Virus record (IMG/VR): IMGVR_UViG_3300035458_000089
Coordinates: 1 to 31,877 of that record
Reading direction: 5' to 3' (one strand)
Length of the DNA stretch: 31,877 nucleotides
DNA from: a virus
In this document: positions 1 through 7,731 of the stretch, piece after piece
How the letters are laid out: every line of letters starts with the position of its first letter
Numbering within the stretch: the first letter of the stretch is position 1
Notes under the pieces: generated by a model
Database searches by the model: none
Seen by the model: only the letters and a program-made list of their open reading frames with translations
Told to the model about the DNA's origin: nothing
Made by a program: the position numbers and the translations under genes

Positions 1-2191
1 ATATGGAACTATTTGTCGCATCATTTCCTATGTTTATAGGGCCTGTTCCGGCATTAACGGTCATTACACCATTGGTACTGGTTATATTTAAATTGCCACT
101 ACCAGCCTGAATCGTCGTTGGTGATGTACTGTTAGTACTACCTACAGTAACCGTTTTAACGCCAGCACCAGTACCAATATTTACTGTACTTGTAGTTGCA
201 TCAGTTGCTAATGATACCGTTCCACCATTGGCAGTAATTCCAGCAAATGTTGTAGTAATTGTATTAGCCGATCCACCAAATGATAATCCAGTCGTACCAC
301 CTGTAAATGTGATTGCTGGACCTGTTTGTGCGCCTCCAGTATTACCGGTAATTGAAGTTATAACACCACTGAAAGTACCGACTGTACCAAGTTGACCATT
401 TGATCCAATAAACACAGGAATACCATCAGCGCTTGCTGGGGTAATTCCACGTATACCATGAATGAATGATTGATTGAGTTGTTGAGTTCCTGTACCTGTT
501 CCAGCACCAATTACTAATGTATTTGATTGTCCTGATGGTGCTGTACCATTATCATTTATTGCTATATTACTGCTTTCATTTGATCCATAACCAGTTCCTG
601 CATTAGTTCCAATAACGACATTCTCTTGTCCAGTCGCTAGTGAATTTGCTGCATTTAAACCAAACAGAACGTTATGATTTGCATTACCTAATGAAACACC
701 TGCACTTGGACCAATGATAACATTATTAGCTGCACCGCCAGATAAAGAAGATGCTGCATTATTACCGATTAAAATATTACCATTACCTGATTGTGAACCT
801 CCTGAACCTCCACCAATCATAATGTTTCCGGTACCACCACTGAATGAAACACCTGCACCATTACCTAGACAAACATTATTATTGGCACCAGTCATTGAAG
901 CACCTGCACCTGTACCAATAAGAGTATTGCCAGTAGAATTGGTTATCGATGCCCCTGATCCATTACCAACCATCACGTTATTCTGACCGGCATTCAAGGA
1001 AGTTCCTGCACTTGAACCTACAACAACATTACCATTACCTGAGAATGCTGTTGTAGCAGAATTATTACCTAAAACAGTATTATTAGAACCAGATATTGAA
1101 GCATTTCCTGAATTTAAACCAATAATGGTATTACCACTAGCATCAGTGACGTTCAATTGAACTATGTCAGAAGCTCCAGGAGCACTAAATGATACTGTTG
1201 ATCCCGAATTTAATGTTGCAGTATTAGCTATGATATTGAGAGTTCCACCACTTTGCGTTGCAGTACCATTATCAGTAGGGAATGATGAAGCGCCACCACC
1301 ACCACCGCTTGCAGCAATAGTAATAATATTAGCACCAGGAGTAATAGTTATACCACTACCGGCAGTAATCACAGCAGTTCCAAGTTGATTACTAGCTTCA
1401 GTTACTACTCTAGCAACAGATCCTACGTTTACACCATCAATACCACAAATAAACGCTTTTGCTAATTCTTGTGTACCTGTACCGGTTGCTGATCCTATCC
1501 TCAATACATTTGATTCAGCTACTGTTCCTAATGAGCCAATAATTATATTGCTACTTTCGCTCGAGAGATAATTACTTCCCCCTAAAGAACCAACAATTAT
1601 ATTATTAGATCCAGTTGTTAACAATACACCTGAGTCACGACCAACAAAAACATTATCTGCACCTGTACTAAGATTCTCGCCACTCAATGTACCTACTATA
1701 GTATTATTATCTCCAGTAAGAAGGGGTCCACACCCTTGTCCTACTATAGTATTATTTGATCCTAATTGTGGTACGCTTCCTGAATTAGCACCCAAAATAG
1801 TATTGTCATTAATATCAGTAAAATCTAAAAGAAGTTCATTTCCACCATTATGAATGAATTGAACCGTTGATCCACAATTTCTGAATGGAGAAACACCTGC
1901 TCTAATAATGATATTACCTGCACTGGGGAATATAGGATCCCCATCATCGCCAGTAATAGTAGTGACGGCACCATCCGCAGAAACATTCTCGAACGTTGGT
2001 AGTACTCCAATACCATTTGACGTTAATACTTGTCCAGCAGTTCCGGGATCTTGAATCACTTCAAGAGGACTTGTACTAAATTGTCCCGCTAAAATAACAC
2101 CAAACCCTTGTTTACCAATTGCCATTTCAAATAATTGGGTTCCCGTACCACCTTCAACAATTGGTAAGGGAGATCTTTGTTTATATGACAT
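1..2191 (-). CDS. Large repeat-built tail fibre, N-terminal 730 codons (runs off the left edge)
   Basis: Open frame from ATG at 2191 (AGGAG about 7 bases upstream) to base 1 with no stop; I read every triplet. The first 70 residues contain PLPIVEGGTGTQLFE and PGTAGQVLTSNG, typical of phage fibre N-termini. Two long blocks of NTxxGxxxGxxLxxGxxN repeats follow, resembling YadA-head/Hep_Hag beta-roll repeats. Each ends in a module of the type ESSNIxIG...LxIGxGTGTGxQxLxxxFIxGIxG. Near the left edge the repeats change to NIGTGAGxKTVTVGS units. The frame very probably continues in the one entering at 31877 and ending at 31275, giving a fibre of about 940 residues with a self-cleaving chaperone tail. 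It sits between fibre 2201-2863 and fibre 29785-31278, so it is probably part of the receptor-binding apparatus. Which receptor it binds is not visible. Confidence 0.85.
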   Translation of the reverse strand, partial: MSYKQRSPLPIVEGGTGTQLFEMAIGKQGFGVILAGQFSTSPLEVIQDPGTAGQVLTSNGIGVLPTFENVSADGAVTTITGDDGDPIFPSAGNIIIRAGVSPFRNCGSTVQFIHNGGNELLLDFTDINDNTILGANSGSVPQLGSNNTIVGQGCGPLLTGDNNTIVGTLSGENLSTGADNVFVGRDSGVLLTTGSNNIIVGSLGGSNYLSSESSNIIIGSLGTVAESNVLRIGSATGTGTQELAKAFICGIDGVNVGSVARVVTEASNQLGTAVITAGSGITITPGANIITIAASGGGGGASSFPTDNGTATQSGGTLNIIANTATLNSGSTVSFSAPGASDIVQLNVTDASGNTIIGLNSGNASISGSNNTVLGNNSATTAFSGNGNVVVGSSAGTSLNAGQNNVMVGNGSGASITNSTGNTLIGTGAGASMTGANNNVCLGNGAGVSFSGGTGNIMIGGGSGGSQSGNGNILIGNNAASSLSGGAANNVIIGPSAGVSLGNANHNVLFGLNAANSLATGQENVVIGTNAGTGYGSNESSNIAINDNGTAPSGQSNTLVIGAGTGTGTQQLNQSFIHGIRGITPASADGIPVFIGSNGQLGTVGTFSGVITSITGNTGGAQTGPAITFTGGTTGLSFGGSANTITTTFAGITANGGTVSLATDATTSTVNIGTGAGVKTVTVGSTNSTSPTTIQAGSGNLNITSTNGVMTVNAGTGPINIGNDATNSSI

Positions 2192-2200
2192 AGTAGTCTC

Positions 2201-2863
2201 CTAATATAATTCGTAAGTTGTTCCATTTCCTAGGACGGAAGTAGCTTGAAAATCATTATCCATTACAAATGTAGTTGCACCATCAATGTCGACTGCACCG
2301 CCAACTGTTGTAACAGTAATATTATGAACCGAAGCGTTTCCAGTTCTATCTTTTATAACATATGGTTCACCAAGAAGTGCACTATTAGGTAATTGAATTG
2401 TTATAGGAATGGTAGAAGTATCAACACTGAGATACAAATCTGTAGTAAGGACCACATATGGGGAAGTAGTTACATTAACATATTGATAAAATACACCAGT
2501 ACTTATCACTGTTACTGTATTTCCAGCACCAGTTGTAGTCATTCCTTGACCACCGAGAATATTAAGAACACCTCCTGCAGGAATTGCATTTCCCGCATCA
2601 GTTGTGAATGTATCTACAGGAGTAAAACCACTATCTTCTAGTTTAACCCACGTAGCAAGTGCACCTTTAGATGTAGGATTACCTGCAAGTGACACGAGTA
2701 CCCATAATGTTTGACTCGTCTGATTCAGCCATAGATCACCAAGTGACACATCATTTTTATCATTTTGATTTGGGTCTCTATCACCGAAAGTATAATTTGG
2801 TGGTTGATTCGCATTAGTTCCGACATATGCGGTTCCTTGTTTACCGCCTAATCTATTACTCAT
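2201..2863 (-). CDS. Short tail fibre with shared docking domain
   Basis: 220 residues, ATG preceded by AAGGAG. Residues 1 to about 75 (starting MSNRLGGKQGTAYVGTNANQ) are nearly the same as the start of the fibre at 29785-31278, also at DNA level, and share the pattern RDPxxxD...GxxWxNQxSQ with the fibre at 4212-5630. The C-terminal half differs: about residues 125-220 have VDTSTIPITIQLP, then IKDRTG and VDIDG, a beta-strand pattern common in phage fibre tips (known from the family, not proven here). I infer that the N-terminus docks on the virion and the C-terminus is an exchangeable tip. The stop lies 9 bases before the start of the large fibre at 2191, so both are probably translated from one message. 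Confidence 0.8.
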   Translation of the reverse strand: MSNRLGGKQGTAYVGTNANQPPNYTFGDRDPNQNDKNDVSLGDLWLNQTSQTLWVLVSLAGNPTSKGALATWVKLEDSGFTPVDTFTTDAGNAIPAGGVLNILGGQGMTTTGAGNTVTVISTGVFYQYVNVTTSPYVVLTTDLYLSVDTSTIPITIQLPNSALLGEPYVIKDRTGNASVHNITVTTVGGAVDIDGATTFVMDNDFQATSVLGNGTTYELY

Positions 2864-2872
2864 TCGCTCTCC

Positions 2873-3199
2873 TTATACATAATAACCAGAAAGATAAATA
2901 TTACCTGTTCCAGCCGTTCCTTTAACATAAACTACTGTACCCTTAGGAAATAAAGCCATATGCGCATTTGGTTGAGAATTTGTTTGCGTAGGTAATTCTA
3001 AAATGCCACCTAATGAAATATATTCATGATCATTAACACCATCATAACTGACAGTTATTGCTTGATTACTCGCATTATTAATACGAATAAAAAATGGTGA
3101 CTGGATAAACCCAGAACTATTAAGAGCTGTATAACTCCCTGTAACTGTAGAGGAAGCTTTACTACTCAAGAGAAATGGTTTTACTGAATTTTGAGCCAT
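2873..3199 (-). CDS. Small beta-rich tail-associated protein
   Basis: 108 residues, ATG with AAGGAG 8 bases upstream. I do not recognise a named family. The sequence is dense in short beta strands (ITVSYDGVNDHEYISLGG, TVVYVKG, NIYLSGYYV) with no charged helices, membrane segment or catalytic motif, which fits a small structural beta-sandwich. It lies between a 74-residue protein and the fibre at 2201-2863, 9 bases from the latter, so a virion role in the fibre region is likely by context. Small proteins of this look occur beside fibre genes in many uncultured podoviruses, where they carry no assigned function. Confidence 0.7.
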   Translation of the reverse strand: MAQNSVKPFLLSSKASSTVTGSYTALNSSGFIQSPFFIRINNASNQAITVSYDGVNDHEYISLGGILELPTQTNSQPNAHMALFPKGTVVYVKGTAGTGNIYLSGYYV

Positions 3200-3201
3200 T
3201 T

Positions 3202-3426
3202 CTATTCTCCTTGTACGACCATCACAGGGTCAGCATTTATGTCTACTAACGGTGCTGGATTAGGATTTGCCGCTTGAATTGATTGTAGAGATAATTCGTT
3301 TAATTTTTGTAATACATCAAATCCCGCATCAATTGCATTTCCCCAACTTGCCCCACTTGGCATTTGGAAAACAAAATTAAAATCATTCTTTTGAACTTCA
3401 ATCGTTATATACTGTTTCATTTCCAT
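3202..3426 (-). CDS. Small hypothetical protein of the fibre module
   Basis: 74 residues. An in-frame ATG exists at 3468, but AAAGGAG lies just before the ATG at 3426 (MEMKQYITIEVQ), so I chose that. The N-terminal third is beta-like (YITIEVQKNDFNFVFQMP), followed by a short helix (AIDAGFDVLQKLNELSLQSIQAA) and a proline- and aspartate-rich tail. No known domain is recognised. Two bases separate its stop from the start of the next gene at 3199, so the two are probably co-translated. It begins just after a long hairpin (3459-3509) that separates it from the homing endonuclease. A small chaperone or assembly factor would fit its size and place, but nothing in the sequence shows this. Confidence 0.65.
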   Translation of the reverse strand: MEMKQYITIEVQKNDFNFVFQMPSGASWGNAIDAGFDVLQKLNELSLQSIQAANPNPAPLVDINADPVMVVQGE

Positions 3427-3458
3427 GAAATCTCCTTTAAAATTATATATTTTACTGA

Positions 3459-3509
3459 TTCCAAGCATAGCTTCCCAGTATTATAAATACCAGAAATCTA
3501 TGCTTGGAA
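3459..3509. repeat. Perfect 12-bp inverted repeat (hairpin) after the HNH gene
   Basis: Arms TTCCAAGCATAG (3459-3470) and CTATGCTTGGAA (3498-3509) are perfect complements. The 27-base loop contains a second small stem (GTATT/AATAC). It lies 27 bases past the HNH stop codon on the minus strand and overlaps no gene, since the start at 3468 was rejected. No clear T-run follows, so it may be an RNA-processing or boundary element rather than a classical terminator. Confidence 0.7.
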
Positions 3510-3535
3510 GTAATGAAGCGCTAGTTAATTAATTA

Positions 3536-4138
3536 TCATGATGCTGCTTTTTTCCATGTTATTCCATGTTTTATATTGTGTATAGCAACATCAGAAACAT
3601 TATATTTTTTTGCTAACCTGACCGATGTAACACCTAAATTTAACAAGTTTTTTATTTCAAAAACTTGTTCCAAAGTTAATTTACATCTTACACTAGTTCT
3701 ATGTTTAGAAGCCATATCGCGCATATTATCAGTATGATTGCCTAAAAATAAATGATTGGGATTTGTACAGTGTCGAACGTCACATTTATGTAATACAAAC
3801 ATAAATGATGGTATAGATCCATAATGAATCATCCAACTTGCGCGATGTGCTTTCATTATTTTTCCTCTATGACTAAAATTAGCATAACCGTGAACTTTAG
3901 ATCCTGACCATTCCCAACAATCATTTTCATTTTTAACAACAAACTTTTCATAATGACTTTTTAACCAATCAAGTTTTTGTTTTTCAGTTTCGTTAAGTAA
4001 ATATTGTTCTCTTTTTTTAAGTTGTTCTTTTCTAAGAACTTTTCTATTACATAAGCTTGAACAAAATCTTCCAACTTGATTTTTATCACGCAATTTAAAA
4101 ACTTGATTGCAATACTCACAACTTCTTTCAATTTTCAT
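3536..4138 (-). CDS. HNH homing endonuclease with zinc finger and C-terminal HTH
   Basis: 200 residues, ATG with AAAGGA upstream. Residues 1-35 carry a treble-clef style zinc finger (C7, C10, C26, C30). Residues about 70-145 form an HNH_3 domain: H97 in AHRASW, then H116 and C118, C123 with NPNH (125-128), and N133/H134 with NMRDMASKH. Residues about 155-195 are a DNA-binding helix-turn-helix (LTLEQVFEIKNLLNLGVTS, then VSDVAIHNI) like those at the ends of mobile HNH enzymes. Such free-standing enzymes cut a cognate intron-less or gene-less site and spread by repair. It interrupts the fibre module and is flanked by a hairpin downstream and a possible promoter upstream, as expected for a mobile insertion. 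It could serve packaging instead, but the separate terminase and the position speak against that. Confidence 0.9.
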   Translation of the reverse strand: MKIERSCEYCNQVFKLRDKNQVGRFCSSLCNRKVLRKEQLKKREQYLLNETEKQKLDWLKSHYEKFVVKNENDCWEWSGSKVHGYANFSHRGKIMKAHRASWMIHYGSIPSFMFVLHKCDVRHCTNPNHLFLGNHTDNMRDMASKHRTSVRCKLTLEQVFEIKNLLNLGVTSVRLAKKYNVSDVAIHNIKHGITWKKAAS

Positions 4139-4169
4139 AATGATCCTTTCTGATTAACATACTCAGACC

Positions 4170-4198
4170 ATTATATATCATATATAGAATACTGTTAG
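4170..4198 (-). promoter_or_regulatory. Possible promoter for the HNH gene
   Basis: Read on the minus strand: CTAACA (4198-4193), a 17-base spacer, then a perfect TATAAT (4175-4170), 31 bases before the HNH start codon. The -35 box matches 4 of 6 consensus bases. It would give the homing endonuclease its own transcript. AT-rich context makes chance matches likely. Confidence 0.4.
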
Positions 4199-4211
4199 AG
4201 AATATTACTAT

Positions 4212-5630
4212 TCAGGCAGCACATGTAATATTAGTCCATGTTGTACCTGCATTAGTATTAATAAATGCACGTGTAACTGCAGAAGCTGCAGTTGAATTTA
4301 GATATAATGATCCTATAGGGGCTGTTACTGATCCATTAGGATCTCCAGCGCCAGAAATTACAAGCAATCCACCAGGCAAACTTACTCCACGACCAGCAAC
4401 TGTTACACTCAATCCATTAGCTGCAGCTACGTTTGTTCCTGTAGGAGTATTAAGTACTAATGTAGATCCTGCAGTTGTAGAACCAATAGCAGTAGGATGA
4501 GCATTTGCACTTGTTCCTAAATTCAATCCTACTGTACCACAATTAATTGCCACTGCAGTTGTACTCGTAGCATTACCTATAGTAATAGCTCTTGCTGCTG
4601 CGCCGGTACCTATATTGATATTTTGTGCTACAGCATTATTACCAATGTTAATTACACCAGCAGAAGATTCTATTCCAATAATTCCTACTGCGGCTACAGC
4701 AAATCCACCGCCAGCAGCAAAATTGATAAAACCTGTACTTGTTCCTACAATACCCCCAGTACCTGATTGAATGGCAACCGATGTAGCACCAATTACATTA
4801 CCAATGGTTATAGCTTTAGCAAAAGCATCGGCACCGATATTTAATGCACCAGTTCCTGTTGTAACTGTTAATGGTCCATTAGCTGATTCTAGTTCAATAC
4901 CGCCTGTTCCTGCAGTAAGTACTATGCCACCTGCCGCATTCGATGACGCTATGGTGACATCACTACCAGTCGCAGATCCTGCGTTCAAACTTATACCACC
5001 AACAACTGAAGATAATTCTATAGAGTCAGCAGATGTACCTTGAGTAGCAGTCAATACTATAGTTTCTAATACACCGCCATTAGCAGTAAAACTTATTGCT
5101 GGATTAGTATTTGAAGTTGTAGTGAAACTAAGCGCAGCAGCAGAAGTTAAATCGAAATCGCCACTAACGGTCACATTACCAGTAACATCAAGATTACCGT
5201 CAAGGTCAGTATTGCCAAGAACTTCCACGGTTGAACCAAAGATAGCTGCTCCCGTTACATTAAGCGTTGAGCCAAGTACAGTAACCCCTGCACTCAATGA
5301 ACCTAATGCAGCTGAGCTACCTGGAGCCATATTAAGATTACCAGCTGTTATATCTACATCACCAGCTGTTACTGTTATATCACCAGGATTAACTGTTAAA
5401 GATGTAAGTGTGGTAGCGCCCCCCGTGGTGCTTTGCCAAACATTATTTCCACCAATCGCAGAACATAAAATAAAATATGATTGAGAAACTTGGTTAACCC
5501 AAATTGTTCCAATTTCCGCACTATCTGCGGATAAAGGATCTCTATTAGCAACGATTGGTTCTTGTTGAAGACCTGCTTGCGGGGAAGGATAGCCATAAAT
5601 TGAATTACGACGATTAACTTGTGTAGACAT
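4212..5630 (-). CDS. Tail fibre built of glycine/threonine beta repeats
   Basis: 472 residues from the ATG at 5630, chosen because AAGGAG stands 7 bases upstream; the ATG at 5636 is too close to it. The N-terminus has the shared fibre motif (NRDPLSADSAEIGTIWVNQ then SQSYFILCS), like the fibres at 2201-2863 and 29785-31278. Residues 70-420 are low-complexity G/A/T/I repeats such as NINIGTGAAARAITIGN, probably a triple beta-helix shaft. The end (GDPNGSVTAPIGSLYLNS...TTWTNI) is a motif common at fibre C-termini in many phages. It is the first fibre gene after the internal protein genes, where P22 keeps its tailspike gene, with a probable promoter of its own (5667-5695). No enzyme motif is seen. 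Confidence 0.85.
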   Translation of the reverse strand: MSTQVNRRNSIYGYPSPQAGLQQEPIVANRDPLSADSAEIGTIWVNQVSQSYFILCSAIGGNNVWQSTTGGATTLTSLTVNPGDITVTAGDVDITAGNLNMAPGSSAALGSLSAGVTVLGSTLNVTGAAIFGSTVEVLGNTDLDGNLDVTGNVTVSGDFDLTSAAALSFTTTSNTNPAISFTANGGVLETIVLTATQGTSADSIELSSVVGGISLNAGSATGSDVTIASSNAAGGIVLTAGTGGIELESANGPLTVTTGTGALNIGADAFAKAITIGNVIGATSVAIQSGTGGIVGTSTGFINFAAGGGFAVAAVGIIGIESSAGVINIGNNAVAQNINIGTGAAARAITIGNATSTTAVAINCGTVGLNLGTSANAHPTAIGSTTAGSTLVLNTPTGTNVAAANGLSVTVAGRGVSLPGGLLVISGAGDPNGSVTAPIGSLYLNSTAASAVTRAFINTNAGTTWTNITCAA

Positions 5631-5666
5631 TATCATCTCCTTAGAAATCTAAAAAATCTTTACTTA

Positions 5667-5695
5667 ATTAAATGATATCTACTTCCAACAATCAA
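5667..5695 (-). promoter_or_regulatory. Probable promoter for the fibre operon
   Basis: Minus strand: TTGATT (5695-5690), 17-base spacer, TTTAAT (5672-5667), about 37 bases upstream of the fibre start. Its -35 box is only five bases from the -35 box of the divergent regulator promoter (5701-5729), so one bound protein could control both. Confidence 0.45.
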
Positions 5696-5700
5696 TAAGC

Positions 5701-5729
5701 TTGACTAAATTCCACTAATTTGTTAACAT
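5701..5729 (+). promoter_or_regulatory. Probable promoter for the RHH regulator
   Basis: TTGACT (5701-5706), 17-base spacer, TAACAT (5724-5729), 23 bases before the ATG at 5752. Five of six -35 and four of six -10 bases match consensus. It stands back to back with the fibre promoter. Confidence 0.5.
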
Positions 5730-5751
5730 TAATAAAAGAAAGGTAAACAAT

Positions 5752-5943
5752 ATGACAGATAAAAAGAAACGATTCCAAATGGCTTTCGATGTGAGCAAAG
5801 AAATACATACACAAGTTAAAGTATTAGCAGCTTTAAGAAATATTTCAATAAATAACTGGATGGCAAGGGCAATTAATGATCGTATAGCAAAAGAAACTAA
5901 ATATGATGAAAAAACAAAGGAACTATATGATAGCAATGGTTAA
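5752..5943 (+). CDS. Arc/CopG-type ribbon-helix-helix regulator
   Basis: 63 residues, ATG with GAAAGG 9 bases upstream. Residues about 6-45 (KRFQMAFDVSKEIHTQVK, then ALRNISINNWMARAINDRI) fit the ribbon-helix-helix fold: a short beta strand FQMAFDV followed by two helices, as in phage Arc and Mnt. Such proteins bind operators as dimers of dimers. It is one of few plus-strand genes, lies between an internal-protein gene and the first fibre gene, and is divergent from the fibre. In P22 the Arc and Mnt repressors lie at the same place (immI). The likely target is the 5.64-5.75 kb intergenic region. An antitoxin role is the alternative, given the small membrane peptide encoded just downstream. Confidence 0.8.
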   Translation: MTDKKKRFQMAFDVSKEIHTQVKVLAALRNISINNWMARAINDRIAKETKYDEKTKELYDSNG

Positions 5944-6115
5944 TTTCTGCTACAAAGCAATATTAAAAGGGATAGAGATATTTATAAAAATACATATTTC
6001 TATGATATTACTATGTATATTACTAAGTATAACTATCCTCTTTTTAATGAGTTTATATTATCTTTCAATGAATTTTTTTGCTACTTTATCAAGCTTACTA
6101 CCAATCTTATCTTGA
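5927..6115 (+). CDS. Possible small membrane peptide co-translated with the RHH gene
   Basis: 62 residues from ATG 5927, which has AAAGGA 5 bases upstream inside the RHH coding sequence; the stop of the RHH gene lies 17 bases into it. Residues about 15-50 (GIEIFIKIHISMILLCILL, then SITILFLMSLYYL) form one long or two short hydrophobic helices. The last 58 bases overlap, antisense, the 3' end of the internal-protein gene at 6058-7068. No homologue is recognised. A holin-like or toxin-like peptide would fit its size, but so would chance reading of AT-rich DNA, since hydrophobic codons are favoured there. Confidence 0.4.
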   Translation: MIAMVNFCYKAILKGIEIFIKIHISMILLCILLSITILFLMSLYYLSMNFFATLSSLLPILS

Positions 6116-7068
6116 ACTTGTTGCTCAATATTTCTTGGAGGAATACCATTATTTGCTTTAATAATAGATCTAGCAGTCTTTGCTTCAATTTCTGTTAACT
6201 CATTCAAAGACCGTATATTTTCAATTAATTTCTTTTTACCAGCATCTGTCGCCATAAGTGTGGGTATCGTTTGCATGAAAAGTTGAACTTCCTGCTGTGT
6301 GATCCTTGGTCCAAAGTACTGTTTTGCATTCTTAACAAACTCAGTAGAGAGCTTCTCAAATTCTTCAATATCAGCAGCATTTCCTGATTTCCATTTTACT
6401 GCACCTTTGAGCAATTCTGCAAACGGTGCAGTAAGTCCACTGATAAAAGGAGCATGCTCTAATTTTGATAATGCTGACCAGAGAGCAGCATTAGGAAGAT
6501 TACCTTTATCTATAAGAGTTTCCATTCTTCTAAGTCGTAAGTTTCCTTCCTTAGAAGCTTTTTCTTTATCTTTCAGTGTATCAACATATGTCTTCGTTTC
6601 TTTGATAAGTGATTCTCTTTCCTTAAGTCCTGCTTGTCTTTTAGCAAGCTCAAGTTTTTCTCTTTCTCGTCTTTCCTGTGGAGAAGTAAATACATCCTCA
6701 AGTAACTTAGCTCTTTCAGGAGTTAATTGTTGTGTTTGCTCCTCTTTTTGAGCTTGTTCTTGGGGTTGTTGTCCTGGTTGTAAAGCCCTGAGTGCTGGTT
6801 GTTGTTGGCCAGGTTGTTGATTGAGTTGCATCAAAGAACTGAGATTCTGTAACGCATATTTTCGTTCATCTGGTCCAAGATTACTCAAAAAGTTAGCTGT
6901 ATCTTGTCCTAATAGTGGAACTAATCCTTGAGCAAATTGATTACGTTCTGATTGTGCTTCATATTGTTTTGATAATTGCGCTAATTTATGTTGTGCTAAT
7001 TGGTTTAGACCAGTACCCAGTACTTCACCAAGTCGACCACCTGCATTTGTACCTTGTATTACTTGCAT
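6058..7068 (-). CDS. Internal virion (DNA ejection) protein candidate, coiled coil
   Basis: 336 residues, ATG with AAGGAG 6 bases upstream. Residues 1-30 are small and glycine-rich, residues about 30-80 helical (QLSKQYEAQSERNQFAQGL), and 80-110 rich in glutamine and proline. Residues 115-180 form a strongly charged coiled coil (ERREREKLELAKRQAGLKER), and the rest is helical to the basic end KVAKKFIER. No enzymatic motif is visible. It directly follows a glycine-rich protein of similar character (10-base gap) and precedes the fibre genes. That is the place of gp20 and gp16 in P22, proteins injected with the DNA to form a channel. The assignment rests on position and composition. Confidence 0.6.
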   Translation of the reverse strand: MQVIQGTNAGGRLGEVLGTGLNQLAQHKLAQLSKQYEAQSERNQFAQGLVPLLGQDTANFLSNLGPDERKYALQNLSSLMQLNQQPGQQQPALRALQPGQQPQEQAQKEEQTQQLTPERAKLLEDVFTSPQERREREKLELAKRQAGLKERESLIKETKTYVDTLKDKEKASKEGNLRLRRMETLIDKGNLPNAALWSALSKLEHAPFISGLTAPFAELLKGAVKWKSGNAADIEEFEKLSTEFVKNAKQYFGPRITQQEVQLFMQTIPTLMATDAGKKKLIENIRSLNELTEIEAKTARSIIKANNGIPPRNIEQQVQDKIGSKLDKVAKKFIER

Positions 7069-7077
7069 TGTATCTCC

Positions 7078-7695
7078 TTAACTTTGCAATTTTTTATTGA
7101 GTAAGAAAGATTGATAGAAAGATGGGGCAGCTTGTGCAGCGCCTTGTAGTAGATTCTCTCCAAAACCAGGCTGATGTTGTTGATAGATGTTTTGAAATGA
7201 AGGACTTAAGCCCAAAGCAAGTTGTTGTAACGCATTTTGTCTATTTTGTTGGCCGTATTGCGATTGCATTGCAGCGAGGTTTTCACTTAATCCTGCTCCA
7301 GCTTGTCCCAATTGAGCAGCAAATGCTGGCGAACTAGTAGAATTTTGACCCATACTCGCAAAACGTTCAGCAAGTGAAGGAACTGTTTGCTGACTAAATT
7401 GACTTCTTGCTTGTTGTGCAATTGGTTCAAAACCAGAATAAGGATTTTGTAATCCTTCATGACCTTGTTGTAAAAGAAATTGTAATACACTTGCCTGTTC
7501 AGGACTTATTATTGGAACTTGTTCCACTCCACCTTCTTTTCCACCACCACTTAATAAACTTGTAAGGAAACCAAGTATTCCTCCTCCTGCTGCACCAACA
7601 GCTGCACCAACCCCAGGAACTACTGCATTTCCTATTCCCGCTCCACCGCCTGCTCCACCTAATGCCGCTTTTAAAGCATCAATCCAATTTGCCAT
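7078..7695 (-). CDS. Glycine-rich internal virion protein candidate
   Basis: 205 residues, ATG with TAGGAG upstream. Residues 8-50 are a hydrophobic glycine/alanine stretch (LGGAGGGAGIGNAVVPGVG and GAAVGAAGGGILGFLTSLL) able to enter a membrane. Residues 60-205 are a glutamine-rich helical part (FSQQTVPSLAERFASMGQNS, then QYGQQNRQNALQQLALGL). Proteins with a glycine-zipper head and Q-rich tail occur at this position in many P22-like phages as ejection proteins that make a pore in the host envelope (family knowledge; function here inferred). It is translated just ahead of the 336-residue internal protein and shares its Q-rich character. Confidence 0.6.
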   Translation of the reverse strand: MANWIDALKAALGGAGGGAGIGNAVVPGVGAAVGAAGGGILGFLTSLLSGGGKEGGVEQVPIISPEQASVLQFLLQQGHEGLQNPYSGFEPIAQQARSQFSQQTVPSLAERFASMGQNSTSSPAFAAQLGQAGAGLSENLAAMQSQYGQQNRQNALQQLALGLSPSFQNIYQQHQPGFGENLLQGAAQAAPSFYQSFLLNKKLQS

Positions 7696-7731
7696 GCTAT
7701 CTCCTATAATTTTTTATTGAACTAGTGATAA

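Noticed and set aside
714-1388. Plus-strand frames rich in Pro, Ala and Leu opposite the large fibre
   Set aside because: They are antisense shadows of the Gly/Thr/Asn-rich fibre repeats; no ribosome sites, and the minus-strand frame is intact throughout.
1825-2016. Minus-strand 63-residue frame with hydrophobic start
   Set aside because: It lies in another frame inside the large fibre gene, which is open there without break.
4771-5484. Plus-strand frames opposite the fibre at 4212-5630
   Set aside because: Low-complexity mirror of the repeat gene, no start signals.
4212-5630. Diversity-generating retroelement target
   Set aside because: No reverse transcriptase and no template repeat is present in the window.
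5715-5936. Minus-strand 73-residue hydrophobic frame opposite the RHH gene
   Set aside because: The plus-strand RHH protein has a clear fold, ribosome site and promoter; the opposite frame has none and is hydrophobic because of base composition.
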